Part shown: positions 16,745 through 24,970 of the stretch, piece after piece
Layout of the letters: each line of letters begins with the position of its first letter
Position numbering within the stretch: the first letter of the stretch is position 1
Assembly: GCF_016907675.1 (NCBI RefSeq)
Contig: NZ_JAFBCJ010000001.1
Coordinates: 3,472,001-3,536,000 of the forward strand
Direction of reading: 5' to 3'
Length of the DNA: 64,000 nucleotides
Origin: Geodermatophilus bullaregiensis
GTDB lineage: Bacteria > Actinomycetota > Actinomycetes > Mycobacteriales > Geodermatophilaceae
Notes under the pieces: generated by a model
What the model was told of the DNA's origin: nothing
The model's database searches: none
The model's input: the letters and a program-made list of their open reading frames with translations, nothing else
Made by a program: the position numbers and the translations under genes

Positions 16745-18339
16745 TTCACATCACTCAGCCAACCGCGCAGCATCTGCGCCACCTCGTCCGGACGCTCGCT
16801 GACCATGCTCGAGATCTCCCCCCGCACCCGCTGCCGCTCCGCGGCCTCCAGTTCCAGCGCCCGGTTGTCCAGGACGGCGGTGTCGTCCCGCGCGCTGGCC
16901 ACCCGCAGCCGCTCGAGCTCGGCCATGACGCCCTCGTCCAGCTCGAGCGGGTAGTCCTCGTCGTCCTCCTCGTCCTCGCCGCGGCGGCGCGAGCGCAGCC
17001 AGACGACGAGCACGAGCAGCGCGATGCCCAGCGCGATGCCGCCGGTCCTGATCAGCGACCACATCTGCGCCTGCTGCTCGGCCTCGCGGGCCGCGGCCAT
17101 CTCGGCGGCCGCCTCGTCGGCGGCGCTGGTGTCGAAGGCCAGCGAGGCGAGGCTGATGTCGTCACCGCGGGCCGCGTCCAGGCCGACCGCGTTGCCGACC
17201 AGGTCCTGCACCTGCGCCTGGTTGAGGTCACCGGCGACGGTGTCGTTGAGCACGACGGCCACGGTGAGCCGCTTGACCTCGCCCGGGGCGGTGACGGTGT
17301 TGGTGACGGTCTCGTCGACGGAGTTGTTGGCCGTCGTCGACTCGGTCTCGTAGGTCGCCTGCCCGCCGCCGGTGCCGTCCGCGGCGTCGGCGGTGTTCTC
17401 CGGCCCGAGGACGCCGCCGACGGCCGTGCCGTCGCCGGTGTAGGTCTCGCGCGAGGTCTGCTCGGACTCCGGCGGGGTGCCCTCGGTGTAGCCGTGGGTC
17501 GTCGCGGTGCTGTCGCGCTGCGACATGTCCAGGTCGGCGCGGACCGAGACCCGGGCGTTGCCGGCGCCGAGGACCGTGTCGAGGATCGACTGGGCGTTGG
17601 CGGCCAGCCGGGTCTCGTAGTCGGTCTCCATCTGCGAGCGGGCGTCGCCGGACGCCGACGTCACGCCCTGGCCGGCGGCCGAGAGCAGCTGGCCGGTCGA
17701 GTCGCTGACGGTGACCTGCTCGGGGTCCATGCCCTCGATGCTCGAGGAGACCAGGTTGGTGATCGACTGGATCTGCTCGCCGCCGAGGTCGGTGCCCGGC
17801 GCCAGGTCCAGCAGCACCGAGGCGGTCGGCTCGCCCTCGTCGGTGGCGAAGACCTCGTCCTCCGGCAGCGCCACGTGCACGACCGCCTGCGAGACGCCGT
17901 CGAGGGCCTCGAGGGTGTTGGCCAGCTCGCCCTCGACGGCGCGCTGGTACTGCACCTGCTGCTGGAACTCGCTGGTGGTGATGGCCTGCTCGTCGAGGAG
18001 GGCGTAGCCGGTGTCGGAGCCGGCCGGCAGGCCCTTGCCGCTCATCTGCAGGCGCAGGTCGTAGACCTGGTCGTTGGCGACCATGATCGTGCCGCCGCCG
18101 TCGGCGAGCTCGTAGGCGACACCGCTCGCGTTGAGCTCGTCGACGATCGCCGAGGCGTCGGTCGAGGCCAGGTTGGAGAACAGCGGCGCCATCGTCGGCG
18201 TGGTGATCCAGCTGTAGAAGGAGAAGCCGCCCAGGCCCAGCGCGGCGACGAGCAGGCCGATGACGACCTTCTGGCCGAGACTGATCGCGTCCAGGGCGCT
18301 GCGCAGCTTCCCCAGCGGCCCGGCGAGTGCGGCGGGCAT
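16741..18339 (-). CDS. fliF: FliF, flagellar MS-ring protein
   Basis: FliF (532 residues) forms the MS ring. A helix at about 26-46 is followed by the ring-building motifs (TDASAIVDELNASGVAYEL and the YALLDEQAITTSEFQQQVQYQRAVEGELANTLE region). A variable acidic loop comes next, then a second membrane helix (about 430-450) and a C-terminal cytoplasmic FliG-binding tail (VAQMLRGWLSDVK). ATG start overlaps the fliE stop by one base; the tail overlaps fliG. Confidence 0.98.
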   Translation of the reverse strand: MPAALAGPLGKLRSALDAISLGQKVVIGLLVAALGLGGFSFYSWITTPTMAPLFSNLASTDASAIVDELNASGVAYELADGGGTIMVANDQVYDLRLQMSGKGLPAGSDTGYALLDEQAITTSEFQQQVQYQRAVEGELANTLEALDGVSQAVVHVALPEDEVFATDEGEPTASVLLDLAPGTDLGGEQIQSITNLVSSSIEGMDPEQVTVSDSTGQLLSAAGQGVTSASGDARSQMETDYETRLAANAQSILDTVLGAGNARVSVRADLDMSQRDSTATTHGYTEGTPPESEQTSRETYTGDGTAVGGVLGPENTADAADGTGGGQATYETESTTANNSVDETVTNTVTAPGEVKRLTVAVVLNDTVAGDLNQAQVQDLVGNAVGLDAARGDDISLASLAFDTSAADEAAAEMAAAREAEQQAQMWSLIRTGGIALGIALLVLVVWLRSRRRGEDEEDDEDYPLELDEGVMAELERLRVASARDDTAVLDNRALELEAAERQRVRGEISSMVSERPDEVAQMLRGWLSDVK

Positions 18340-18665
18340 CAGATGGGCATCCTCATGATCTCGGTGAAGGCCTCGACGGCCTTGTTCTTCAGCGTCACGA
18401 CCACCTCGGTGGCCAGCGAGGCCTCCTGCGCGGCGATCATGTAGTCGTGCACGTCCTTGAGGTCGCCGGTGGCGGCCGCGGTGGCCAGACCGCTCGACGT
18501 CGACTGCAGGCCCTGCAGCTGGTCGACCGCGCCGGCCAGGGTGGCGGCGAAGCCGTCGCCGGTGGTGCTCGGCGCGGACGCCGCGGCGGTGGCGTCGCCG
18601 ACCCCGCCGAGGGCACCGATGCTGGGCACGCCGGGCAGCGAGACGCCGCCGATGGGGGAGGTCAT
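18339..18665 (-). CDS. fliE: FliE, basal-body rod junction protein
   Basis: This 108-residue protein has the FliE helices FAATLAGAVDQLQGLQ and DLKDVHDYMIAAQEASLATEVVVTLKNKAVEAFTEIMRMPI, the latter being the family's most conserved stretch. FliE joins the MS ring to the rod. ATG at 18665; it lies 2 nt after flgC and abuts fliF, the usual flgB-flgC-fliE-fliF order. Confidence 0.96.
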   Translation of the reverse strand: MTSPIGGVSLPGVPSIGALGGVGDATAAASAPSTTGDGFAATLAGAVDQLQGLQSTSSGLATAAATGDLKDVHDYMIAAQEASLATEVVVTLKNKAVEAFTEIMRMPI

Positions 18666-18667
18666 GG

Positions 18668-19066
18668 TCAGCCCTTCCCGAGCTGCAGGGCGGCCTGGTA
18701 CGCGGTGGTGGCCCGCTCCATGGACGCCAGGTTCGCCTGGTAGCCGCGCTGGGCCATCATCAGCTGGGTCATCTGCTCACCCAGGTCGATGTCGGGGTAG
18801 CGCACGTAGCCCTCGTCGTCGGCCAGCGGGTGGTCGGGCTCGTGGACCAGCCGGCCCTCGCCGCTGCCGAACTCCGCGCCGGCGATGCGCACGCCGCCCT
18901 CGCCCGAGCCGTAGTCCACGGCCTGCGCGACCACCATGCGCTCCTTGAACGCCTCGCCGTCGGTCGAGCTGACCGTGTTGATGTTGGCGATGTTGTCCGA
19001 GACGGCGTCCATCCAGCGGCGGTGCACCGAGAGGCCGGACCCGGAGATGTCGAGGCTGTCGAACAC
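18668..19066 (-). CDS. flgC: FlgC, proximal rod protein
   Basis: FlgC (132 residues) has the rod N-terminal helix FDSLDISGSGLSVHRRWMDAVSDNIANINTV and the C-terminal helix LGEQMTQLMMAQRGYQANLASMERATTAY. Length matches the family (about 135). It builds the proximal rod. GTG start, one base after flgB. Confidence 0.97.
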   Translation of the reverse strand: MFDSLDISGSGLSVHRRWMDAVSDNIANINTVSSTDGEAFKERMVVAQAVDYGSGEGGVRIAGAEFGSGEGRLVHEPDHPLADDEGYVRYPDIDLGEQMTQLMMAQRGYQANLASMERATTAYQAALQLGKG

Positions 19067-19067
19067 G

Positions 19068-19415
19068 TCACGCCGTCCGCAGGGCCGAGCGCAGGAGGCC
19101 GTACTTGCCGTCGAGCGCGTTGAGGGCGAGCTGGTAGCGCAGGCCGGTCTCGGTGGCGATGACCGTCTCGCTGTCGAGGTTCACGTTGTTGCCGTCCTCG
19201 CGGGTGGGCTCCAAGGAGCGGGCGATCGAGCCACCGGAGACCGTGGGCGACGTGCCCTGGCGCAGCTCCGTGCGCAGCGAGGACTCGAAGTCGGTGCGGC
19301 CGGCCAGGAAGCCCGGGGTCTGGACGTTGGCGATGTTGTCCGCGGTGACGCGGCTGCGCTGCGCCAGCCCGGCGAGGGCGGCGTGCAGCGTCGTCGTGGT
19401 GACGTCGCCGATCAT
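19068..19415 (-). CDS. flgB: FlgB, proximal rod protein
   Basis: FlgB (115 residues) contains the rod motif LAQRSRVTADNIANVQTPGF near residue 16 and the C-terminal segment NLDSETVIATETGLRYQLALNAL. The ATG at 19415 gives normal length; a longer frame extends upstream but is compositionally noise and overlaps the promoter. It is the first gene of the basal-body operon, with a sigma-28-like promoter about 120 nt upstream. Confidence 0.95.
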   Translation of the reverse strand: MIGDVTTTTLHAALAGLAQRSRVTADNIANVQTPGFLAGRTDFESSLRTELRQGTSPTVSGGSIARSLEPTREDGNNVNLDSETVIATETGLRYQLALNALDGKYGLLRSALRTA

Positions 19416-19539
19416 CGGGCGGACCGCCGGCGGGCAGGACGGCAGGACACGACAGGCCTCCGGGTACGTCGGGACACCCGCGCGAGCGCGGGGAGGGCCG
19501 CCGATCCGTGGCGAGAGTGGTGCTGTCCGTGCAGGTCCC

Positions 19540-19568
19540 TCCTCGGCAGCCGGCCGCGGCCGCTTGAC
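19540..19568 (-). promoter_or_regulatory. Sigma-28-like promoter of the flgB operon
   Basis: Minus strand reads GTCAAG-N15-GCCGAGGA, matching the -35 and -10 spacing of the fliC and flbD promoters. Predicted transcription start is near 19532, leaving a leader of about 117 nt. Placing early rod genes under a sigma-28-like promoter would differ from the enterobacterial hierarchy. Apart from this site, 19416-19729 holds no gene, only GC-rich sequence with short stems. Confidence 0.5.
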
Positions 19569-19729
19569 CGTCGTCCGCCACACGGGTGACCGGTGGGACG
19601 GGCGGCACGAACGGGTTGCCCGGTGCGCCTGTGACCGCCCGGGGCCCGGGAACGACGACGGCCGGGCCGGCCACGGGGTGTGGCGGGCCCGGCCGGGTGG
19701 TCGGGGGAGTGCGGGTTACGGGGAGGGGG

Positions 19730-20074
19730 TCACAGGGCGCGGTCGACGAAGGCGGCGACCGGGCGGGGGCGGTAGGCCATGCGGGCGGCCAGGTCGCGCT
19801 GGCGCTGCGACTGGGTGATCCGCTCGACGAGCTCCTCGGCGACGGCGAGCTGGTGCTGCAGCAGCCGGGCGGCGCGCTCGCGCAGGTCCATCGGCAGGGG
19901 ACCGAGGGCGCTCGGCGGCACCCAGTCCTCCATGCGCCGGCCCCAGGCGGCGATCTCCTCGGCGCGGTTGCCCCGGATGGAGCGCTCCGCGTCGATGACC
20001 TCGCCCTCCATCTCCTCGAGGACGACGGTCCACTCCGCGTGGCGCCGCTCCGCCGGGGAGTCCGGCGGGGTCAT
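19730..20074 (-). CDS. FliT-like flagellar chaperone, putative
   Basis: This 114-residue acidic and basic helical protein has no recognisable conserved motif. It contains two helical segments (about 12-40, EWTVVLEEMEGEVIDAERSI, and 62-92) like the small FliT chaperones encoded after fliS. Its ATG overlaps the fliS stop, so the two are translationally coupled. The function, escorting the FliD cap, is inferred from size, charge and position only. Confidence 0.6.
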   Translation of the reverse strand: MTPPDSPAERRHAEWTVVLEEMEGEVIDAERSIRGNRAEEIAAWGRRMEDWVPPSALGPLPMDLRERAARLLQHQLAVAEELVERITQSQRQRDLAARMAYRPRPVAAFVDRAL

Positions 20075-20457
20075 GCGGGACTCGCGGCCAGGCTGACGGC
20101 GGCCTGGCGCCACGCGTCGCGCAGCGGCTCGACGATCTGCAGGCAGGAGGCGACCCGGTTGCGGTCGCGCTTGAGACCGGCCTGCGTGAGCTCGGCGAGC
20201 AGCCAGTTGTAGAGGGCGGCCAGGCGCGGCCCGCCCTCCCAGGCGTCGACCCGCAGGCTGCTCAGCAGCTCGAAGACGATCTCCTGCGCGTGCCGCAGCT
20301 GCGCGTCGGCGTCGTCGGGGCGGCCGCCGGCGAGCGCCACCTGAGCGCGCTCGAGGTCGAGGGCCAGCCGGTCGTAGAGCATGACCAGGACCTGCTGCGG
20401 CGACGCGGTGCTGACGGCGTCGTCGAGGTAACGGGCGCGGAGGGACGCGGCACTCAT
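20071..20457 (-). CDS. fliS: FliS, flagellin export chaperone
   Basis: FliS (128 residues) binds the flagellin C-terminus before export. It has the family opening RARYLDDAVSTASPQQVLVMLYDRLALDLERAQVAL and the stretch EIVFELLSSLRVDAWEGGPRLAALYNWLLAEL, both classic. ATG start at 20457. It follows fliD and precedes the FliT-like gene. A sigma-28-like element overlaps the fliD 3' end just upstream. Confidence 0.97.
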   Translation of the reverse strand: MSAASLRARYLDDAVSTASPQQVLVMLYDRLALDLERAQVALAGGRPDDADAQLRHAQEIVFELLSSLRVDAWEGGPRLAALYNWLLAELTQAGLKRDRNRVASCLQIVEPLRDAWRQAAVSLAASPA

Positions 20458-20491
20458 CGAGCTGACTCCTGGGTGTGCGGTGGTACGGGGA

Positions 20492-20519
20492 GCATCGGCC
20501 GGACGGGCGTCAGCTTGAG
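20492..20519 (-). promoter_or_regulatory. Sigma-28-like promoter of fliS
   Basis: Minus strand reads CTCAAG-N14-GCCGATGC, with the -35 part inside the last codons of fliD. The -10 is a near-perfect GCCGAT. Spacing is one base shorter than in the fliC and flbD promoters. Predicted start near 20484. Confidence 0.45.
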
Positions 20520-21922
20520 CTGGGCAGCGAGGCGAGCTGGCCGGCCAGCCAGCTCGACTGTGACTTGAGGGAGCTCAACGCCGTCTCCATGGCGGTGAAC
20601 TGGCGGGTCAGCATGTTCCTGCGCAGCTGGAGCCGGGTGTCCCAGTCGGCGATGCGGTTCTGGATGTCCTTGGCGAGGGTGTCGCGACCCTTGGCCAGGC
20701 TCGTCAGGGTGCCGGTGGCCGCGTCCGAGGCACGCTGGGCCAGCGCCTGCACACGCTGGGCCAGGCCCTCGACCGCTTCGGTGGCGGGGGGGCCGGGCTT
20801 CGCCGGGACGCCGCCCAGCATGCCCTGGACCTTCGCCGGGTCCCTCTCGAGGGCGGCGAGGAACGTCGCCTTGTCGAACTGCACCGTGCCGTCCTTCTTC
20901 AGCTGGATGCCCAGCGTCGCCGGCGAGCCGAAGGTGTCGACCGCGCTCGCGAACTTGGTCAGGATCTCGCTGGTCAGGCTGCTCAGGGCACTGTCGCCCT
21001 TGAGGACGGCGGTGCTGCCCTGGGCCGAGGAGCTCTGGGTCCTGATCTCCTTGAGCGCCGCGTTGGCGGCGTCGACGAAGGCCTGCACCTTGGCGGCGAC
21101 GCTCTCGGGGTCGCTGGCCACCCGGACGGTCGTGGTCGCGGTCGGGGCGGCCTTCGACACGGTGACCGACACCCCGGTGAGCAGCTCGGCGAAGGTGTTG
21201 GTCGAAGAGCGGGCGACCAGGCCGTTGCTGAGCACCAGCTCGGCGTCCCGGCCGGGGGGCTCGACGACGAAGGCCGAGCCCGCCGTCTCGGTGGTCTCGC
21301 CGGCGCCGCGGAGCCGGAACTGCGAGGCCTCGCCGGTGCCCGCGCTGGTGACCTGCAGCCGGAACCGGTCCGGGGCCAGCTGGACGACGGTGGCCCGCAG
21401 GCCGTACTCGCTGGCGTTGATGGCGGCCGCGGCGTCGCGCAGGGTGGCGCCGGCGGGGACGTCGATGGTGCCGACGAGCGCACCGTCGGCGGTCCCGTCG
21501 ATCTTGCGCACCTGGATGGGCCAGCCGATGTCGGTGCCGCCGGCGCTGGGGGTGCGCACGTCCGCGGTGGCCGAGCTCCACTCGAGGTGGCTGGTGACGG
21601 TGTGGGCACTGGCCACCGCGGTGACCGAGAAGGAGAGGCTGCTGCCGGTCACCGCCGAGGACGTGGCGCTCGTGGTGACGTCGGTGCTGTTGCTGGTGGC
21701 CGTGCGCGCGGCGGCGAGGTCGGCCGAGCTCAGCGCCTCGGCCGCGCTGCGCAGGGAGTCCATGCGGCTGTTGACGGTGCGGTAGGCGGTGGCGGCGGCC
21801 GTGGTCGCGCTCAGCCGGGTCTTCAGCGCCGTCTGCGGCGCGGCCTCGGCCGAGACCAGCTGGTTGATCAGGCTCGTGGTGTCCAGCCCGGAGACGAGGC
21901 CGTCGACGGCCATTCCTGCCAT
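20510..21922 (-). CDS. fliD: FliD, flagellar filament cap
   Basis: FliD (470 residues) caps the filament and helps flagellin fold in place. The N-terminus MAGMAVDGLVSGLDTTSLINQLVSAEAAP is diagnostic, as is the C-terminal coiled-coil region with LTRQFTAMETALSSLKSQSSWLAGQLASL. The ATG at 21922 is preceded by GGAGG 7 nt upstream, which fixes the start over a longer in-frame extension. It lies between the fliC terminator and fliS. Confidence 0.97.
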   Translation of the reverse strand: MAGMAVDGLVSGLDTTSLINQLVSAEAAPQTALKTRLSATTAAATAYRTVNSRMDSLRSAAEALSSADLAAARTATSNSTDVTTSATSSAVTGSSLSFSVTAVASAHTVTSHLEWSSATADVRTPSAGGTDIGWPIQVRKIDGTADGALVGTIDVPAGATLRDAAAAINASEYGLRATVVQLAPDRFRLQVTSAGTGEASQFRLRGAGETTETAGSAFVVEPPGRDAELVLSNGLVARSSTNTFAELLTGVSVTVSKAAPTATTTVRVASDPESVAAKVQAFVDAANAALKEIRTQSSSAQGSTAVLKGDSALSSLTSEILTKFASAVDTFGSPATLGIQLKKDGTVQFDKATFLAALERDPAKVQGMLGGVPAKPGPPATEAVEGLAQRVQALAQRASDAATGTLTSLAKGRDTLAKDIQNRIADWDTRLQLRRNMLTRQFTAMETALSSLKSQSSWLAGQLASLPSSS

Positions 21923-21957
21923 GTCGGTTCCTCCGGTGTCGGGCGGGGGCGGATGTG

Positions 21958-21992
21958 GGTGAGGGGGGAGGCGCGGGGCCTCCCCCCTCACC
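21958..21992 (-). terminator. Strong hairpin terminator after fliC
   Basis: GGTGAGGGGGGAGGC and its exact complement GCCTCCCCCCTCACC flank a short GCGGG-type loop, giving about 15 perfectly paired bases. It lies 28 nt after the flagellin stop, as expected for an abundant monocistronic message. Confidence 0.75.
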
Positions 21993-22019
21993 GGGGTGGT
22001 GCGGTGTTACGGGGTGGGA

Positions 22020-23189
22020 TCAGCCACGCAGCAGCTGCAGGACGCCCTGCGAGCTGGAGTTGGCCTGGGCGAGCATCGCGGTGCCGGCCTGCGACAGGAT
22101 CTGCGAGCGGGTGAAGCTCACCATCTCCTGCGCCATGTCCGTGTCGCGGACCCGCGACTCGGACGCCGACAGGTTCTCGACCGCGACGTTCAGGTTGTTG
22201 ATGGTGTGCTCGAACCGGTTCTGCACGGCACCCAGGTCGGCGCGGACCGTCGAGACGGTCTTGATCGCGTTCTCGATGGCCGTGATGGCCGTGTCGGCGC
22301 CGGTCGACGCCGAGAACACGACCGCACGGTCGGCCGCCGCCCGCGCCGTCTCGCCGGCGCCGCCGGTCACGCCGGTGATGACCAGGGGGTCCGCGCCGGT
22401 ACCGCCGGCCGCGGTGGCGCTGGGGCCGAACGCGGTGTTGATGGCGGTCACCAGCGAGGCCCGCTGGTCGTCGACGGTCGCACCGGTGAGCTTGACCGTG
22501 GACAGGTCGAGGCTCTTGCTGCCGACGGTGATGGTGCCGTTCAGGTTCTTCAGCTCGTCGAGCGTGTCGAGCTGCGTCGCCGAGATGGTCACCGTGCCCG
22601 CCGCACCAGCGGTCACCGGCTGGACCGTGACGGCACTGATGGCGGTCCCGGCGGTCACCGAGACCCCGGAGACACCCAGCCCCGTGATGTTCATGGCCGT
22701 GGCGACACCCACGCTGATCGTCTCGCCCTGGTTGGCGCCGACCTGGAAGCTCTTCCCGGTGTAGGTGCCGTCGAGGAGCTTGTTGCCGTTGAACTGCGTG
22801 GTGTCGGCGATGCGGTTCAGCTCGGACTTGAGCTGGCCGATCTCCGACTGGATGGCCTTCTTGGCGTCGGCGTTCAGCCCACCGTCGGACGAGGCCTGGA
22901 CGGCCAGGTCGCGCATGCGCTGCAGGATGCTGTGGGTCTCGGTGAGAGCGCCCTCAGCGGTCTGGACGACGGAGATGCCGTCCTGGGTGTTGCGGACGGC
23001 GACCTTGAGGCCACCGATCTGCGAGCGGAGGCCCTCGGAGATGGCCAGGCCGGCCGCGTCGTCGGCGGCGCGGTTGATGCGCAGACCGCTGGAGAGCTTC
23101 TCCAGCGACTTGCCCATCTGGGTGTCGGTGGCCGACAGGTTGCGGTACGAGTTGAGTGCCGCGATGTTGGTGTTGACGCGCAGACCCAT
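22020..23189 (-). CDS. fliC: Flagellin
   Basis: This 389-residue flagellin has the conserved D0/D1 N-terminus (MGLRVNTNIAALNSYRNL, then LSSGLRINRAADDAAGLAIS) and C-terminus (SRVRDTDMAQEMVSFTRSQILSQAGTAMLAQANSSSQGVLQLL). The central D2-like part (about 180-290) is Val/Thr/Ala-rich and surface-variable. AAGGAGGATCACC precedes the ATG at 23189, a near-ideal ribosome binding site. It has its own sigma-28-like promoter and terminator, so it is probably a highly expressed monocistronic gene. Confidence 0.99.
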   Translation of the reverse strand: MGLRVNTNIAALNSYRNLSATDTQMGKSLEKLSSGLRINRAADDAAGLAISEGLRSQIGGLKVAVRNTQDGISVVQTAEGALTETHSILQRMRDLAVQASSDGGLNADAKKAIQSEIGQLKSELNRIADTTQFNGNKLLDGTYTGKSFQVGANQGETISVGVATAMNITGLGVSGVSVTAGTAISAVTVQPVTAGAAGTVTISATQLDTLDELKNLNGTITVGSKSLDLSTVKLTGATVDDQRASLVTAINTAFGPSATAAGGTGADPLVITGVTGGAGETARAAADRAVVFSASTGADTAITAIENAIKTVSTVRADLGAVQNRFEHTINNLNVAVENLSASESRVRDTDMAQEMVSFTRSQILSQAGTAMLAQANSSSQGVLQLLRG

Positions 23190-23250
23190 GGTGATCCTCC
23201 TTGGACGGGGTCTTTCCCTGTTCCCGCTGCATCCGTGCTGCGGGGCTTGC
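23190..23250 (-). promoter_or_regulatory. Flagellin leader with GGA motifs (possible CsrA target)
   Basis: Between the predicted transcription start and the ATG the leader holds several GGA trinucleotides: CACGGATG, GCGGGAAC, CAGGGAAA and the ribosome binding site AAGGAGGAT. CsrA binds GGA motifs, and in Bacillus subtilis it represses hag this way unless titrated by FliW. csrA and fliW are encoded 4.5 kb away. The motifs are seen; CsrA control here is inference. Confidence 0.45.
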
Positions 23251-23257
23251 ACGAGGT

Positions 23258-23286
23258 GTTACGGCTGGGATCAGCCGGGTCTTGAG
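23258..23286 (-). promoter_or_regulatory. Sigma-28-like promoter of fliC
   Basis: Minus strand reads CTCAAG-N15-GCCGTAAC, close to the sigma-28 consensus TAAA-N15-GCCGATAA. Predicted start near 23250 gives a leader of about 60 nt. It is placed correctly for the flagellin gene and serves as the reference for the other motility promoters listed. Confidence 0.7.
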
Positions 23287-23318
23287 GCGAACCGGGATCT
23301 TCTTCCCCGTTTTCTCAC

Positions 23319-24353
23319 TCAGGCGGGTCGGGCCGCCCCGTAGGCCCGCTGCCAGGCCGTGCGGTTGCGGGGGAGCGGGGGTGCGCTGACCGGAGGCGCC
23401 CCACGGTCGGGAGCACCGCGGCCGGCGACCCGGTCGACGTAGAGGCGCTGCTGGTTGCGGGCGCGCACGCCGCCGTCGGCGGCCACCGCCCGGCCGTCCC
23501 AGACCTCGCTCATCGCCGCGTGCAGCAGCGTCAGCGCACGGGCGCGCATCTGCGAGACACGGGAGAGCGTGACGCCGAGGTCGGCGGCGATGTCGGTCAG
23601 CGACTCCCCACCGAAGAAGTTGCGCTCCACGACCTCGTCCAGCCGGTCGGGGAGTGCCCGGATCGCGTCGTGCAGGTAGCGGGAGCGCTCGCCGCGGAGC
23701 ACCGCGCGCTCGGGGGACTCGCCGGGGTCGGGCAGATCGAGCGAGCCGCCGTCGCCGCCGCTCTCCGCGTCGATGCTCACCATGACCGCGCGGTGCACGT
23801 CGACCTGCAGCGCGTCGAGCTCGCCACGGCGGACGCCGAGGCTCTCGGCGAGCTCCTCGCGCGTGGGCGGCCGGCCCAGCCGGATGGTCAGCGCGTCGGC
23901 CGCGGCTTGAGTGCGCCGTGCGGCCGCGCGGACCGACCGGCTGGCCCAGTCCCCGGAGCGCAGCTCGTCGAGGACGGCGCCCTGCAGGCGGGGGAGCGCG
24001 TAGGTGGCGAAGGCGGCCCCGGCAGAGGGGTCGAAGCGCTGGGCGACCTCGACGAGCGCGAGCCTGGCGCAGGAGAGCAGGTCGTCGCGGCTGACGTGGC
24101 CGGGCAGCGAGATGCGGGCGGCGACCGCGTTGACCGCGAAGGAGCACAGGGGGAGGTGCGCGGTGACGAGCGCCTCGACGTCGGCCTCCGACCTCGCCGT
24201 CGCGGCGGGCGGGGCGGCCACGCGCGGGGGAGCGCCGCGCAGCGGGACGCTGCGCGGGGTGGCGGGGCGCAGGTGGGCGGGGCGCTCGGTCACCGGGAGG
24301 CGGGCTGCTGGCACGCCTGCTTCCTCGGCTGCCCCCGGGCCGGACCGCACCAC
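23319..24353 (-). CDS. fliA: Sigma-28 family RNA polymerase sigma factor (FliA/WhiG type)
   Basis: The product is up to 344 residues with sigma regions in order. Region 2 includes VNAVAARISLPGHVSRDDLLSCARLALVEVAQRFDPSAGAAFATYALPRLQGAVLDELR. Region 3 includes ALTIRLGRPPTREELAESLGV, and region 4 LPDRLDEVVERNFFGGESLTDIAADLGVTLSRVSQMRARALTLL. It would direct transcription of fliC and other motility genes. The start is uncertain: GTG at 24353 overlaps GGAGG, while GTG at 24314 has GAGGAAG well spaced upstream. An Arg/Pro-rich tail of 45 residues follows region 4. No FlgM anti-sigma gene is visible nearby. Confidence 0.95.
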   Translation of the reverse strand: MVRSGPGAAEEAGVPAARLPVTERPAHLRPATPRSVPLRGAPPRVAAPPAATARSEADVEALVTAHLPLCSFAVNAVAARISLPGHVSRDDLLSCARLALVEVAQRFDPSAGAAFATYALPRLQGAVLDELRSGDWASRSVRAAARRTQAAADALTIRLGRPPTREELAESLGVRRGELDALQVDVHRAVMVSIDAESGGDGGSLDLPDPGESPERAVLRGERSRYLHDAIRALPDRLDEVVERNFFGGESLTDIAADLGVTLSRVSQMRARALTLLHAAMSEVWDGRAVAADGGVRARNQQRLYVDRVAGRGAPDRGAPPVSAPPLPRNRTAWQRAYGAARPA

Positions 24354-24390
24354 CTCCGAGGGGCAACATCTGCCGATCCCGCGATCTCGG

Positions 24391-24419
24391 CTTGAGGGTC
24401 TGTCGCCCGGTGCCGATGG
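24391..24419 (+). promoter_or_regulatory. Candidate sigma-28-like promoter of flgN-flgK-flgL
   Basis: CTTGAG-N15-GCCGATGG precedes flgN by about 57 nt. The -10 matches the flbD promoter, but the -35 is the reverse complement of the CTCAAG seen elsewhere, so the match is weaker. The same CTCAAG read on the minus strand could instead belong to a fliA promoter, whose -10 (CGGCAGAT) is poor. Confidence 0.35.
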
Positions 24420-24475
24420 CCTGACCGCTGACGACGCCGGCCGGGGACCGCCCGGCCGGCAGGACGAGGGAGGCG

Positions 24476-24970
24476 GTGGCGGACGTGGACTTCCAGCACC
24501 TGTCGACGCTGCTGTGGCGGGAGCAGGAGCTGCTCGACCTGCTGCTGTTCAAGGCGGAGGAGAAGCAGTACCTCATCCTGTCGGGCAAGACGCGCTGGCT
24601 GGCGCGCATCGCGCACGAGATCGAGGTCGTGCTCGACCAGTTGCGCACGCTCGAGGTCGAGCGGGCCGCGGTCACCGAGTCGCTGGCGACCCGGCTCGGC
24701 GTCGGGGTCGACCCCTCGCTGCGCCAGCTCGCCGAGGTGGCCCCCGCGCCGTGGAACGACCTGCTCGCCCGGCACCACGAGGCGCTGCTCGTGCTGGTCA
24801 CCGACCTGCGCAGCCTGTCGGACGCCAACCGCGAGCTGATCGAGGGCGGGCTGTCGGCCATCGGCGACGCGCTGCTGTCGGTGCGGCCCCCGTCGGCGGG
24901 CACGTACGGCGCCAGCGGTCGCTCGCAGTCCTCGGCGCACCGCGCCGTCACCCTGGACGGTGCCCTGTGA
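24476..24970 (+). CDS. flgN: FlgN-family export chaperone
   Basis: This 164-residue helical protein begins VDFQHLSTLLWREQELLDLLLFKAEEKQYLILSGKTRWLARIAHEIE, the FlgN pattern of a long N-terminal helix with W and LLFK motifs. The C-terminal 30 residues are disordered. FlgN escorts the hook-filament junction proteins FlgK and FlgL, and both are encoded directly downstream. The GTG start lies just after GAGGGAGG; a GTG three codons later is possible. Its TGA overlaps the flgK GTG. Confidence 0.9.
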   Translation: MADVDFQHLSTLLWREQELLDLLLFKAEEKQYLILSGKTRWLARIAHEIEVVLDQLRTLEVERAAVTESLATRLGVGVDPSLRQLAEVAPAPWNDLLARHHEALLVLVTDLRSLSDANRELIEGGLSAIGDALLSVRPPSAGTYGASGRSQSSAHRAVTLDGAL

